Below are positions 13,474 to 21,164 of a stretch of 46,850 bases of DNA, in pieces. The position numbers and the translations under genes are program-made. The stretch spans positions 1 through 46,850 of the IMG/VR virus record IMGVR_UViG_3300046170_000045; one strand, written 5' to 3'. The number at the start of each line of letters is the position of its first letter. The first letter of the stretch is position 1. Origin of the DNA: a virus. Under the pieces are notes generated by a model. It was given only the letters and a program-made list of their open reading frames with translations. It searched no databases and was not told where the DNA came from.

Positions 13474-15307
13474 CTATGATAGAGAAGAACTGCTTGATAC
13501 TTTTTCTTTAGAGACACTCAAAGACCGCTACTTTTGGGGAGAGGAGACACATGCACAAGAAGCCTTCGCAAGAGCGTCCGTCTATGGTGCAACGTATCAA
13601 GGACATACTGACTACAATCTTGCACAGCGACTTTACGGTTACGCAAGCAAGGGCTGGTTCGGTTTTAGCACTCCTATACTTAGCAACGGGGGAACCTCAC
13701 GTGGCCTCCCTATTAGCTGTTTTCTCAATTATGTTCCTGATTCAAGGCGTGGCCTCTCTGATCACTATGATGAGAACATATGGTTGGCAAGTGGAGGTGG
13801 CGGCTTGGGTGGATATTGGGGTGATGTTAGAAGTAATGGCGTTTCAACTTCTAACGGCAGTCAGTCTACTGGCAGCATCCCTTTCATGCACGTAGTTGAC
13901 AGTCAGATGCTTGCCTTCAATCAAGGCGTAACAAGGAGAGGTTCTTATGCGGCATACATGGACATCACTCACCCAGAGGTTGAAGAGTTCATCGCTATGC
14001 GTAAGACTACTGGCGGTGATCTTAATCGTAAGTGTCTTAACCTACACAACGGAATTACAATAACGGATGACTTCTTAGAAGCCGTTAAGAATGATGAGCA
14101 GTGGAGGTTAATAGATCCTAAATCAAAGCAAGCGATAAAGACTTTACCAGCGCGTGATTTATGGTGGCAGTTAGTACACACTAGAGCAGAGACAGGAGAA
14201 CCATACGTTGTTAACTTAGACCGCTGCAACGAGGCTCTGCCAGAACAGCAGAAAGATTTAGGACTTAAAGTACGTCAGAGTAACTTATGTTCTGAAATCA
14301 CACTGCCCACCAGTGAAGAGCGTACAGCGGTGTGCTGCTTGTCTAGTGTTAACCTAGAGTATTTTGATGAATGGAAAGAAGACGATGTATTCATCAGTGA
14401 TCTCATTGCGATGCTTGACAATGTTATAGAACACTTTGTTGATAACGCTACACAAGGAGAACATGCGTGGCGCTTTTATGATACCTTTGAGGAGTTTAAT
14501 AAAGATGTTAAACAAGATAAAACAGGCTTTGCAAAAGCCGCTTATAGTGCATATAGAGAACGGGCGATTGGTCTTGGAGCGATGGGTTTTCATAGTTACC
14601 TTCAACGTAATGGAATCCCTTTTGAAGGAATGTACGCCGCCAGCTTCAACAATAGAGCGTTTAAACTCATCAAAGAAAGATCTCAGACAGCTTCCCGGAT
14701 TCTGGCTAGAAACCGTGGGGAGGCTCCTGACATGGCTGATAGTGGCCTGCGTAATTCCCATCTCCTTGCTATTGCCCCTAATGCTAGTAGTAGTATTATA
14801 TGTGGTGGAACAAGCCCTTCTATTGAGCCTACAAGGGCTAACGTATTTACGCACAAAACTCTCACGGGATCGTACAAAGTAAAGAATAAGTATCTGGAGG
14901 AACTGCTTGAAGACAGAGGAATTAACAACGAACAAACGTGGAAAGATATTGCTGCTGCTGAAGGCTCTGTTAAAGACTTACAGGAACTCACGGAAGAAGA
15001 AAAGGAAGTATTTAAAACAGCGCCTGAACTTAACCAAATTTGGGTCATCGAACACGCCTACCAGCGACAGAAGTACGTATGCCAAGCGCAGTCAGTAAAC
15101 CTGTTCTTTGAACCACCACCAGCTACTGCACCACAGGAGGTACATGATGAGTATTTGGAATATGTTAATCATGTTCATTGGACAGGAGCTAACAAACTCA
15201 AATCTATGTATTACCTGCGAACTACAGCGGCTAGAAATACAGAGAATGTTAATATTAAGATCCCAAGAATTAACTTAGAGGAGGAGTGTCTAAGTTGTGA
15301 GGGATAA
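13427..15307 (+). CDS. nrdA: Class I ribonucleotide reductase, alpha (catalytic) subunit
   Basis: 626 aa. Reduces ribonucleoside diphosphates to deoxy forms for DNA synthesis. Thiyl-radical cysteine in NLCSE (Cys288, with Asn286 and Glu290); redox pair Cys98 (GLPISCFLNY) and a Cys at 303/304 (AVCCLSS); adjacent Tyr595-Tyr596 for the class I radical path; C-terminal CLSC (621-624) for re-reduction by thioredoxin or glutaredoxin. The protein starts directly in the ten-helix region with no ATP-cone, so dATP feedback at that site is absent, as often in phage enzymes. Its partner nrdB lies 2.9 kb downstream. ATG at 13427 follows AAAAGG. Confidence 0.95.
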   Translation: MTLKIGKQDYLGIQIDYDREELLDTFSLETLKDRYFWGEETHAQEAFARASVYGATYQGHTDYNLAQRLYGYASKGWFGFSTPILSNGGTSRGLPISCFLNYVPDSRRGLSDHYDENIWLASGGGGLGGYWGDVRSNGVSTSNGSQSTGSIPFMHVVDSQMLAFNQGVTRRGSYAAYMDITHPEVEEFIAMRKTTGGDLNRKCLNLHNGITITDDFLEAVKNDEQWRLIDPKSKQAIKTLPARDLWWQLVHTRAETGEPYVVNLDRCNEALPEQQKDLGLKVRQSNLCSEITLPTSEERTAVCCLSSVNLEYFDEWKEDDVFISDLIAMLDNVIEHFVDNATQGEHAWRFYDTFEEFNKDVKQDKTGFAKAAYSAYRERAIGLGAMGFHSYLQRNGIPFEGMYAASFNNRAFKLIKERSQTASRILARNRGEAPDMADSGLRNSHLLAIAPNASSSIICGGTSPSIEPTRANVFTHKTLTGSYKVKNKYLEELLEDRGINNEQTWKDIAAAEGSVKDLQELTEEEKEVFKTAPELNQIWVIEHAYQRQKYVCQAQSVNLFFEPPPATAPQEVHDEYLEYVNHVHWTGANKLKSMYYLRTTAARNTENVNIKIPRINLEEECLSCEG

Positions 15308-15485
15308 AATAAAAAAAATTAAAGATATGATAGACTACTACGATCTAGCTGAAGATGAACGTAGATTAGAATTAAGAATATATAAAGTAAGATGGATATG
15401 GTATCACACTATACTTGCCATAGGGCTGGGCTTTGTGATTTGGTTACTATACGATATTAATAACAAACTTGGATTTTTAGTATGA
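15297..15485 (+). CDS. Small single-pass membrane protein (62 aa)
   Basis: GTG start overlapping the nrdA end; GAGGAG about ten bases upstream. A charged N-terminal half (MRDKIKKIKDMIDYYDLAED) is followed by one membrane span, about residues 35-53 (WYHTILAIGLGFVIWLLYD). It begins a small group of envelope-directed genes set inside the nucleotide section. It could be a holin-like or superinfection-related protein, but it is far from the lysis genes at 21 kb. Confidence 0.7.
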   Translation: MRDKIKKIKDMIDYYDLAEDERRLELRIYKVRWIWYHTILAIGLGFVIWLLYDINNKLGFLV

Positions 15486-15850
15486 AGTTTAAAGCAGCAA
15501 TGATGTGGTTCTATTACACATGGGAATCTTTTATGAGCTTAAAATACAATCCGTTTAGGTTCATTGGGGATGTAAGTATGCAAATGTACCTTATGGTTGC
15601 GTTATCTATGGTGTGGACTGCTTGCTTCTGTAGCCTTATAGCAGGTTGGTCAGGAGTTATACCCCTTATATACGGACACGTATTGACAATATTCGCATTG
15701 TTTATGACTTATGCTACATTTAAAGATGCAGAAAAGAACAATGCAGCATGGATAACTAGGTGGAAAGAAGACTACAATCTACTTTCTGTACTTAAACGCC
15801 GGGGCAAGAATAAAAACATTTGCCGATGGGACTTGGAGAAAGAAGCATGA
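15482..15850 (+). CDS. Membrane protein, two spans (122 aa)
   Basis: Two hydrophobic spans: about 33-54 (MQMYLMVALSMVWTACFCSL) and 62-80 (LIYGHVLTIFALFMTYATF), then a charged tail. Starts at an ATGA-type overlap with the previous membrane gene and ends in one with the lipoprotein gene. The three probably act together at the host envelope, for example in exclusion of other phages; no family recognised. Confidence 0.75.
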   Translation: MKFKAAMMWFYYTWESFMSLKYNPFRFIGDVSMQMYLMVALSMVWTACFCSLIAGWSGVIPLIYGHVLTIFALFMTYATFKDAEKNNAAWITRWKEDYNLLSVLKRRGKNKNICRWDLEKEA

Positions 15851-16017
15851 AAAAAGTATTTATAGCGTGTTTGTTATTTGTTTCAGGATGCAGCATGACA
15901 GGCGACGGCAACAAGTGGAAAAACTTAGGGCCTGATCAAGTCCATTGTGAAAGCCATGAGTTTAAGATGTGTAGCTACTACGGCGCACTTTACATTTGTG
16001 AATGCAAACTGGCATGA
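15847..16017 (+). CDS. Small phage lipoprotein (56 aa)
   Basis: MKKVFIACLLFVSGCSMTGD is a typical lipoprotein signal with lipobox VSGC, giving a mature 43-residue lipid-anchored protein with Cys at about 32, 41, 51 and 53 (HCESHEFKMC, ICEC). GGAG precedes the ATG; a longer in-frame start is less likely. Such phage lipoproteins can act as Rz1-like spanin parts or as receptor-blocking exclusion factors. Its early-strand position away from the lysis genes favours exclusion, by inference. Confidence 0.75.
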   Translation: MKKVFIACLLFVSGCSMTGDGNKWKNLGPDQVHCESHEFKMCSYYGALYICECKLA

Positions 16018-16271
16018 CGCAGCACCCCGTATACAGAGCACAGTTCTACATACAGGAACTAAAAAAATATACGACTTGGCCTGAGTACCTGTTATACTAT
16101 AGAGAGCAAGATGACAAGATAATGCAGTTCAGTCACTACTGTATGCAGATGTGGTCGAGCTACATGAATGACAAGATCAAGCAGAAAGAAGCACCGCTTA
16201 GTTACAAGCAGTACCTAAACAAGTACAAAGATTTATTGGAGGAGGGCTACAATGATAGACCCAAAGATTAG
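16014..16271 (+). CDS. Unknown 85-aa protein
   Basis: ATGA overlap with the lipoprotein stop chooses this start over the ATG at 16002. Rich in Tyr, Gln and Lys (PVYRAQFYIQELKKYTTWPE; SYKQYLNKYKDLLEEGYND), helical and soluble. Contains the GGAGGAGG site of the next gene. Not recognised. Confidence 0.7.
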   Translation: MTQHPVYRAQFYIQELKKYTTWPEYLLYYREQDDKIMQFSHYCMQMWSSYMNDKIKQKEAPLSYKQYLNKYKDLLEEGYNDRPKD

Positions 16272-16455
16272 AGCCATGAAACGCCTGTACAACGCTGAGA
16301 TAGACGTATACAAAGCAGAGGTTCAGAACTACCTAGATAATCCTGTGGCTGTAGGTGAGCATGGTAACTTGATTGAGACTATGGACAAGCTTGTAGGTAA
16401 GATAGCTGAAGCTGAAGACAAGCTTATTGTGTTGGAGACACACTTCGATGAGTAA
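16252..16455 (+). CDS. Unknown 67-aa helical protein
   Basis: Starts MIDPKIRAMKRLYNAEIDVY; nearly all helix with a coiled-coil end (METMDKLVGKIAEAEDKLIV-like spacing). A very strong GGAGGAGG precedes it, unusual beside weak sites nearby, so it may be made in quantity. Function unknown. Confidence 0.7.
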   Translation: MIDPKIRAMKRLYNAEIDVYKAEVQNYLDNPVAVGEHGNLIETMDKLVGKIAEAEDKLIVLETHFDE

Positions 16456-16663
16456 TGTAATTAGTTTAATGCCTGAAGAAGCCACGGCTAACGAAGTTTT
16501 AGAGACTTGTAAAGATGAGTTTGAACAGGTACTTATCATTGGTTGGACTAAAGAAGACCTTATGAGTGCTAAGTCTACGGCTAGTTTAGATATAAAAGAT
16601 ATTATATACATGGTTGAAGTATTTAAATCTGTTATCATTACAGCGGGACATGATGTAGAATGA
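16448..16663 (+). CDS. Unknown 71-aa acidic protein
   Basis: Starts MSNVISLMPEEATANEVLET and has FEQVLIIGWTKEDLMSAKST. The pattern of a short beta strand (VLIIGW) after a helix, with acidic surface, occurs in small phage proteins linked to host interaction, but I cannot name a family. Overlaps both neighbours. Confidence 0.65.
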   Translation: MSNVISLMPEEATANEVLETCKDEFEQVLIIGWTKEDLMSAKSTASLDIKDIIYMVEVFKSVIITAGHDVE

Positions 16664-16824
16664 GTGACAACTTACCTCAAATAGTTGCTAAGAAAGTTAT
16701 AGAAAATGAAGATGGTTCTGTTAACGTAGAACTGGACTTAGATCCTGCAGCAGTACAACTATTACTTGACATAGGTTTTAATAGGCTTCTTGAAGAACAC
16801 TTGGAAAACAAAAAAAATGAGTGA
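16660..16824 (+). CDS. Unknown 54-aa acidic protein
   Basis: Starts MSDNLPQIVAKKVIENEDGS at an ATGA overlap and ends EEHLENKKNE, overlapping the oxygenase start by eight bases. A beta hairpin (VIENEDGSVNVEL) then a helix (AAVQLLLDIGFNRLLEE). Not recognised. Confidence 0.65.
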   Translation: MSDNLPQIVAKKVIENEDGSVNVELDLDPAAVQLLLDIGFNRLLEEHLENKKNE

Positions 16825-17515
16825 CATAGAGATTAAAATGCTGCCACTGCCTTCTTTGTTTCTCATGGAAGCAGAGGTTCCTCAAAAGCATGTTGATAAT
16901 CTAAATGTTTATTTAGACAATCTCTTAGAGGATGAAGAGCGTAAGTCAGCAGCAGGTACTCTTGTTGGTCAGATACAGCAGGGTGAGCAGCTAATGATGG
17001 ATCACTTTGACCCTAAGCTAGAAGAGTTCAGGATGTACACGCAGCACATGGCTGTACAGTACGTGAGTAACTTCTTTGGCATGACAGGTCAGCAGCTAGA
17101 CGGTGACAGGCAGATAGAGATTGATGAGCTATGGTCTGTACACAGCTATGAAGGTGACTACAATCCAATACACGATCACGGTACTAAGACGATCATGGGT
17201 ATTAGCTGCACTACGTGGACTAAAGTACCTGAACAGATAGTGAACCAACCAAGCACATCTAACTCTGAGTACAACCTGTATGGGGCTACAGGCGACTGTG
17301 ATGGCTACCTAGCCTTTTGCTACGGGCAAAGCTCTACGTTGGATAGAGAGCGCCTCAAGCCCACTCAGTGTGTTGTTATGAAACCAGAGGTAGGTAAGAT
17401 GTATTTCTTTCCTTCTTGGTTACAACATATGGTGTATCCTTTCAAAGGCGAAGGAGAACGCCGCACAGTGGCTGCTAATTTAAATGCTTTTCCATTGGAG
17501 AAAAATGATGAGTGA
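16817..17515 (+). CDS. 2-oxoglutarate/Fe(II) oxygenase-like protein
   Basis: 232 aa. YNPIHDHG (first metal His), later MYFFPSWLQHMVYPF (second His) and GERRTVAANLN with the Arg that binds 2-oxoglutarate match the phage/marine 2OG-Fe(II) oxygenase pattern, in which the enzyme hydroxylates a protein or small molecule. The target is unknown. Related genes are common in marine phages. Starts at M16817 inside the previous gene end; it lies amid nucleotide genes with MazG and nrdB, so it may support host metabolism during infection. Confidence 0.8.
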   Translation: MSDIEIKMLPLPSLFLMEAEVPQKHVDNLNVYLDNLLEDEERKSAAGTLVGQIQQGEQLMMDHFDPKLEEFRMYTQHMAVQYVSNFFGMTGQQLDGDRQIEIDELWSVHSYEGDYNPIHDHGTKTIMGISCTTWTKVPEQIVNQPSTSNSEYNLYGATGDCDGYLAFCYGQSSTLDRERLKPTQCVVMKPEVGKMYFFPSWLQHMVYPFKGEGERRTVAANLNAFPLEKNDE

Positions 17516-17813
17516 TGAACTAATAAACCTTATAAGCGTTTGGGCTATGCAACGTGGTATAGTTAATAACAGCACACCTCTTGCACAGTTTGCCAAGCTT
17601 GTATCTGAAATAGGAGAGCTAGGAGATAACATAGCCAAGCAGCGTGATATGACTGATGACATTGGAGACTGTTTGGTGGTGTTAAACACACTAGCAATTA
17701 TGAACGACACTACCTTAGAACAATGCCTAAAGGTAGCGTATAATGATATTAAAGATCGTAAAGGACACATGAATACGCATGGTGTCTTTATTAAAGAGGG
17801 AGATGTTGCATGA
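17508..17813 (+). CDS. MazG-like nucleotide pyrophosphohydrolase
   Basis: 101 aa, the size of single-domain MazG-type proteins. Metal-binding residues Glu34 and Glu37 (SEIGELGD) and Asp51/Asp54 (DDIGDCLV) lie on two helices as in all-alpha NTP pyrophosphatases. The usual Glu of the second motif is Asp here. It may remove unwanted nucleotides or alter ppGpp-type signals, a debated role for phage MazG. The second ATG at 17508 has the best spacing from TTGGAG. Overlaps by four bases with the next gene. Confidence 0.8.
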   Translation: MSDELINLISVWAMQRGIVNNSTPLAQFAKLVSEIGELGDNIAKQRDMTDDIGDCLVVLNTLAIMNDTTLEQCLKVAYNDIKDRKGHMNTHGVFIKEGDVA

Positions 17814-18187
17814 GTGATACAAGACTAGATGAAATGCGGAAGCAATACTTAAAATTTGACAAAGAAAATCCAGAAGTTTGGGATATGTTTGCCCGGTTTT
17901 CAAAAGAAATTATATCAAAAGGATATAAAAATTATAGCGTGAAGGCTGTTTTTGAAAGAATAAGATGGGAAAAAGATATAGGTGGTGATGGTATTAACCA
18001 GTTCAAACTAAACAACAACTACACAGCTTTCTACGCAAGAAAGTTTATGGACATGTTCCCAGAACATAAAGGGTTTTTTAGAACTAGAACTCAAACATCA
18101 GAAGATAAAAAAGCAACCAAACAAGAGCCGCTTAGACCAGCATACTTTAACAGCTTTATTTCTAAGCTAAAGGGAGCCACAGCATGA
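17810..18187 (+). CDS. Conserved phage-type protein of unknown function (125 aa)
   Basis: Contains the string WDMFARFSKEIISKGYKNYS, IRWEKDI, NNNYTAFYARKFM, FPEHKGFF, a pattern I recall from many phage and prophage hypothetical proteins. Basic, soluble, mainly helical. ATGA overlaps on both sides tie it to MazG and nrdB. No activity is known to me. Confidence 0.75.
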   Translation: MSDTRLDEMRKQYLKFDKENPEVWDMFARFSKEIISKGYKNYSVKAVFERIRWEKDIGGDGINQFKLNNNYTAFYARKFMDMFPEHKGFFRTRTQTSEDKKATKQEPLRPAYFNSFISKLKGATA

Positions 18188-19155
18188 GCCTACGAGGGAC
18201 TAGAGAATACTACAAACCATTTGACCATCCTTGGATGTTCGACTACTACTCACAACAGAATCAGATGCACTGGTTTCCAGAGGACGTACCTCTGCACAAT
18301 GATGTGAAAGATTGGCAGACGATGACTGCTGAAGAAAAGAATTTATTAACACAGATATTCCGTTTGTTCACACAATCAGATGTAGATGTCAGTAACGGCT
18401 ATGTCGATAGGTACATGCGTATCTTTAGAAAGCCTGAAGCACGTATGATGATGGGTGCGTTTAACAACATGGAGTCTATACACCAACACGCATACAGTCT
18501 ACTACTGGACACCGTAGGGATGCCAGAGGTGGAGTATAAGGCGTTCTCAGAGTACGAGGCTATGGCTGACAAGCATGAGTACATCAACGCTGTGAAGGTC
18601 ACTAAGGGCGACAAGAAGTCCATTGCTAAGGCACTGGCTATCTACTCAGGCTTTACTGAAGGCTTACAACTCTTTAGTAGCTTCATCATCCTGTTGAACT
18701 TCCCAAGGTTTGGTAAGATGAAGGGTATGGGGCAGATCATTACCTACAGCATACGTGATGAGTCCATGCACGTAGAGGCAATGACAAAGCTATTCAGGGA
18801 GTTTATGCAGGAGAACATTGACCTGTGGACTGATGACTTCAAGGCTGAGATCTATCAGGCATGTCGTGAGATGGTTGACCTAGAGGATAGGTTCTTGGAC
18901 TTGGTGTTTGAGCAGGGTGATATACCGGGCCTGACTAAGTCTGAGATGCAAGAGTACATCAGGTACATTGCTGACCGTAGGCTACTACAGCTAGGCTTGA
19001 AACCTAACTATGAAGTAAAAGATAACCCACTGAACTGGCTTGACGATGTACTAGGTGTGGAGCATCAGAACTTCTTTGAAGGCCGTGCAACTACCTACAT
19101 GAAGGCTGGCTTACGTGGTGACGTTGGCAAAGTTTCCTTCAGTAAGGTTGCCTAG
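18184..19155 (+). CDS. nrdB: Class I ribonucleotide reductase, beta (radical) subunit
   Basis: 323 aa ferritin-like radical generator for NrdA. Iron ligands seen: an Asp in TQSDVDVS (66 or 68), Glu97 and His100 (ESIHQHAY), Glu159 (GFTEG), Glu193 and His196 (RDESMH). Tyr104, four residues after His100, is the radical tyrosine in the usual E-x2-H-x3-Y spacing, so it is a normal tyrosyl-radical type rather than a manganese or Phe variant. Separated from nrdA by nine genes, which is unusual. Confidence 0.95.
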   Translation: MSLRGTREYYKPFDHPWMFDYYSQQNQMHWFPEDVPLHNDVKDWQTMTAEEKNLLTQIFRLFTQSDVDVSNGYVDRYMRIFRKPEARMMMGAFNNMESIHQHAYSLLLDTVGMPEVEYKAFSEYEAMADKHEYINAVKVTKGDKKSIAKALAIYSGFTEGLQLFSSFIILLNFPRFGKMKGMGQIITYSIRDESMHVEAMTKLFREFMQENIDLWTDDFKAEIYQACREMVDLEDRFLDLVFEQGDIPGLTKSEMQEYIRYIADRRLLQLGLKPNYEVKDNPLNWLDDVLGVEHQNFFEGRATTYMKAGLRGDVGKVSFSKVA

Positions 19156-19156
19156 A

Positions 19157-19363
19157 ATGGAAGGTAATATTATAAGCTTTAAAGTATTTGTAAACTCTAA
19201 GGGTCAGGTTATGAGTGAATATAGTAAACTGCCAGTTGAAAAGCTAGGCACTATATTTGAAGATGATGATATACCTCTAGTAAAAAAAATATTAAATGAA
19301 GTAGATACTAAAGTAGGATCACTACACAGTCATTTAGAAAAAGAACTAGAAGCTTTAAACTGA
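19157..19363 (+). CDS. Last rightward gene, unknown 68-aa protein
   Basis: Starts MEGNIISFKVFVNSKGQVMS one base after the nrdB stop. A beta strand start and an acidic helical end (KKILNEVDTKVGSLHSHLEK). Its last nine bases overlap the end of the leftward late gene, so this is where the two operons meet. Not recognised. Confidence 0.7.
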   Translation: MEGNIISFKVFVNSKGQVMSEYSKLPVEKLGTIFEDDDIPLVKKILNEVDTKVGSLHSHLEKELEALN

Positions 19364-19564
19364 AATATTTACGGTCTGGGATGATGAAGATACATTGCGT
19401 ACACTTATTGTCCCATGATCGTACTGATAGTACACAGTTCTGAAAACAGTAGTATCAATTCTATTAGTACCCCCAGTAGTATCACTAACCACGTTATGGC
19501 GTGTCTGCGTATCAACGTAGCTGTTTAGTAACATATTTGAGATAGGTGATACAGGGCCTACCAT
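19355..19564 (-). CDS. Last late-strand gene, unknown 69-aa beta-rich protein
   Basis: Ser/Thr/Val-rich (NRIDTTVFRTVYYQYDHGTI, SVRNVSSSSQTVNISV), the look of a beta-structured virion or fiber-tip segment. ATG overlaps the end of the preceding gene (AATGGTAG), so it is probably translated by coupling. It fills the otherwise empty gap between the converging operons and overlaps the last rightward gene by nine bases. An inverted repeat GTACTGATAGTAC lies within it (19421-19433). Confidence 0.5.
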   Translation of the reverse strand: MVGPVSPISNMLLNSYVDTQTRHNVVSDTTGGTNRIDTTVFRTVYYQYDHGTISVRNVSSSSQTVNISV

Positions 19565-19845
19565 TTGACACGGTTCGCCCAGTATGCCGCACTCATCTTA
19601 CCCTTCTTGATGTTCGCACGGTGTCTTGCTTTGAAGCTTGCACGTTTCTTCTTCATCTTATCAGACTCTCCTGCTTTAGGCTTACCTGCTGTACTGGCTC
19701 CCTGCTGCCCAAAGCGTATTGTCTTTATCTTGTCTCCTTCCTTTGCCACAACAATATGAGACTTCTTTGGATGCTTTGGAGTCCTTTTGGGTTTGTTAAA
19801 GCCTGATACACCTGCGCGTTCTAAACGTGGATCTTTCTTACTCAT
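19558..19845 (-). CDS. Basic 95-aa protein of a type common in marine phages
   Basis: Reads KDPRLERAGVSGFNKPKRTP, a beta middle (SHIVVAKEGDKIKTIRFGQQ), and an end with FKARHRANIKKGKMSAAYWA NRVKW. I recall this arrangement from many marine phage genomes as a conserved unknown protein. Very basic; it may bind DNA and be packed in the head, which is inference. Overlaps the previous gene end by four bases. Confidence 0.8.
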   Translation of the reverse strand: MSKKDPRLERAGVSGFNKPKRTPKHPKKSHIVVAKEGDKIKTIRFGQQGASTAGKPKAGESDKMKKKRASFKARHRANIKKGKMSAAYWANRVKW

Positions 19846-20090
19846 GACTTTTTCCTATATTGTCGAGTCTTCTTTGCAATCTTCTTGGGCTGTTTACTAA
19901 ACTGCTTACCCTTAGCTGTATCCTCACGTTTCTTTTTGCTAGTAGCCGCATATTCCTTAGATGACAAAGACTTGATGGCCTTCTCAGGCAGATAACGCTC
20001 TCCAGTTTCACTAGACTTCTTACCTGACTTGGTACGCCACTTCTGTTTTGTCCAAGCTTTAAGACTTCTTTGACTTTTTTTCAGTGCCAC
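19842..20090 (-). CDS. Very basic 82-aa protein (DUF5872-like)
   Basis: GTG start with AGGAGG four bases upstream. Contains SLKAWTKQKWRTKSGKKSSE, TGERYLPEKAIKSLSSKEYA and KQPKKIAKKTRQYRKKS. I associate KW-QKWRTKSGK with GERYLP with the DUF5872 family of phage and giant-virus proteins; the number is from memory. Function unknown. Overlaps the previous gene by 32 bases. Confidence 0.8.
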   Translation of the reverse strand: MALKKSQRSLKAWTKQKWRTKSGKKSSETGERYLPEKAIKSLSSKEYAATSKKKREDTAKGKQFSKQPKKIAKKTRQYRKKS

Positions 20091-20358
20091 GCTTCCTCCT
20101 AATAGATTCTTTAGCCTTTTTAGCTATCTCTGCTTGTTTAGATTTACCAGCTACTTTAGCCCTCTGTTCCATGACAGTCAATATTTGAATCTTTCTAGCA
20201 TATGGTTTTTTAATATTTTTTACTTTACGTGCAGTGTTCCTAGCATCTTGTACTGTAGCAAACTTTATGCTTACAGTATCTTTAGGATTTTCATCTGTAT
20301 AAAGTCTACGTCCAGAGCCTTTTGGTTTTTTGCCAGTGCCCTTTTTTGGATCAGCCAT
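20059..20358 (-). CDS. Very basic 99-aa protein (DUF5824-like)
   Basis: Begins MADPKKGTGKKPKGSGRRLY followed by TDENPKDTVSIKFATVQDAR and KKPYARKIQILTVMEQRAKV. This matches what I recall as DUF5824, found in phages and some giant viruses. Start overlaps the stop of the 44-aa gene (TAATGG). Highly positive at both ends; a DNA-binding or head-internal role is inference. Confidence 0.8.
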   Translation of the reverse strand: MADPKKGTGKKPKGSGRRLYTDENPKDTVSIKFATVQDARNTARKVKNIKKPYARKIQILTVMEQRAKVAGKSKQAEIAKKAKESIRRKRGTEKKSKKS

Positions 20359-20492
20359 TATTGATTATGTCCTTTATCTTTTTGCTGCTCTATCATCTTT
20401 TCAATAGCCTTTCTCTGCTTTTCAATAGCATCTGCTTGATCTTTTATTTTCTTTTCTTCAAAGCGTAGCTGATGTTGTTGTGGCTGGCTCAT
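20358..20492 (-). CDS. Tiny coiled-coil protein (44 aa)
   Basis: Reads MSQPQQHQLRFEEKKIKDQA then ADAIEKQRKAIEKMIEQQKD, almost purely helical and charged. Its ATG overlaps the stop of the preceding gene (TAATGAG) and its TAA overlaps the start of the next, so it exactly fills the space and is very probably real. Function unknown. Confidence 0.7.
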   Translation of the reverse strand: MSQPQQHQLRFEEKKIKDQADAIEKQRKAIEKMIEQQKDKGHNQ

Positions 20493-20695
20493 TACTTGTA
20501 ACCGCCTCCTGCATCTTTATAAGCCTTTGCTAACATCTGGGCTTTACGCGCACTCCACTGTCCCGGCTTACCGCCCTTGCTGCCAGCTTTGATCCTATTG
20601 AACTGACGCTTACGCATCTCAGGCTTGGTATAGTTGCCTGCTTCATTAACTCTAGACTTTGCTTTCTTCTTTGCTGGCTTCTTCTTAGCTGCCAT
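20492..20695 (-). CDS. Very basic 67-aa protein
   Basis: The start at MAAKKKPAKKKAKSRVNEAG lies after GGAGG; an in-frame ATG four codons earlier would sit inside that site. Continues GNYTKPEMRKRQFNRIKAGS, KGGKPGQWSARKAQMLAKAY. The PGQWSARKAQ-LAK-Y end is common in marine phage unknown proteins. Net charge strongly positive. Confidence 0.8.
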   Translation of the reverse strand: MAAKKKPAKKKAKSRVNEAGNYTKPEMRKRQFNRIKAGSKGGKPGQWSARKAQMLAKAYKDAGGGYK

Positions 20696-20696
20696 G

Positions 20697-21164
20697 TCAT
20701 CCTCCAAAAGTTTTAATTATAATACCTACTGTAACAACTGCTATTATAGCACCAATCAAGAATACAAGCCCACCTACTGCTAGTTGGTTCATTAGTATTT
20801 CTCTTTCTTTTTTCTTCTTTGCTATAAGCCGTAGGTGTTGCTGCCTAGCAGTCTCTTGCTCTGCCTTGGCTTTTTTAAACGCTTCCAAAGTGTCGGGATC
20901 TGCCACTAATAATATATCGTGTACGTCCTTCCAGTATCTCTCATAGCTTTTCTTAATCTGGGTGAGCTTCAATATCTCGCTCTGACTTAGAGGCTTGAAG
21001 GTACTAGACTTTCTATCTACTTCAAAGTTTGTTAAGGCTTCACCAAAGTCGCTGATAGTACCCATAAGCTGCTGGATACCAGAGCCAGACTCGTTAGCTG
21101 CCTTTATCAGCCCGTTCAGACTTGACAACACGGCTGAAGCTGCTGCCACCGATTCTATAATCAT
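20697..21164 (-). CDS. Coiled-coil protein with C-terminal membrane anchor (155 aa)
   Basis: Helical, with a central charged coil and one membrane span near the end, about residues 126-150 (LAVGGLVFLIGAIIAVVTVG). It directly follows the holin gene (ATGA overlap) and the endolysin, so it is best placed as a lysis accessory, for example an i-spanin-like or antiholin-like protein, though the anchor at the C-terminus is opposite to a usual i-spanin. Not a recognised family. Confidence 0.75.
   Translation of the reverse strand: MIIESVAAASAVLSSLNGLIKAANESGSGIQQLMGTISDFGEALTNFEVDRKSSTFKPLSQSEILKLTQIKKSYERYWKDVHDILLVADPDTLEAFKKAKAEQETARQQHLRLIAKKKKEREILMNQLAVGGLVFLIGAIIAVVTVGIIIKTFGG

Noticed and set aside
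14354-15048. Minus-strand ORFs of 193 and 121 codons opposite nrdA
   Set aside because: They are antisense to a clearly conserved nrdA frame, with no ribosome site or neighbouring minus-strand genes.
19421-19433. Inverted repeat GTACTGATAGTAC as a terminator between the converging operons
   Set aside because: Only five pairs, AT-rich, with no T-run on either side, and inside a likely small gene.
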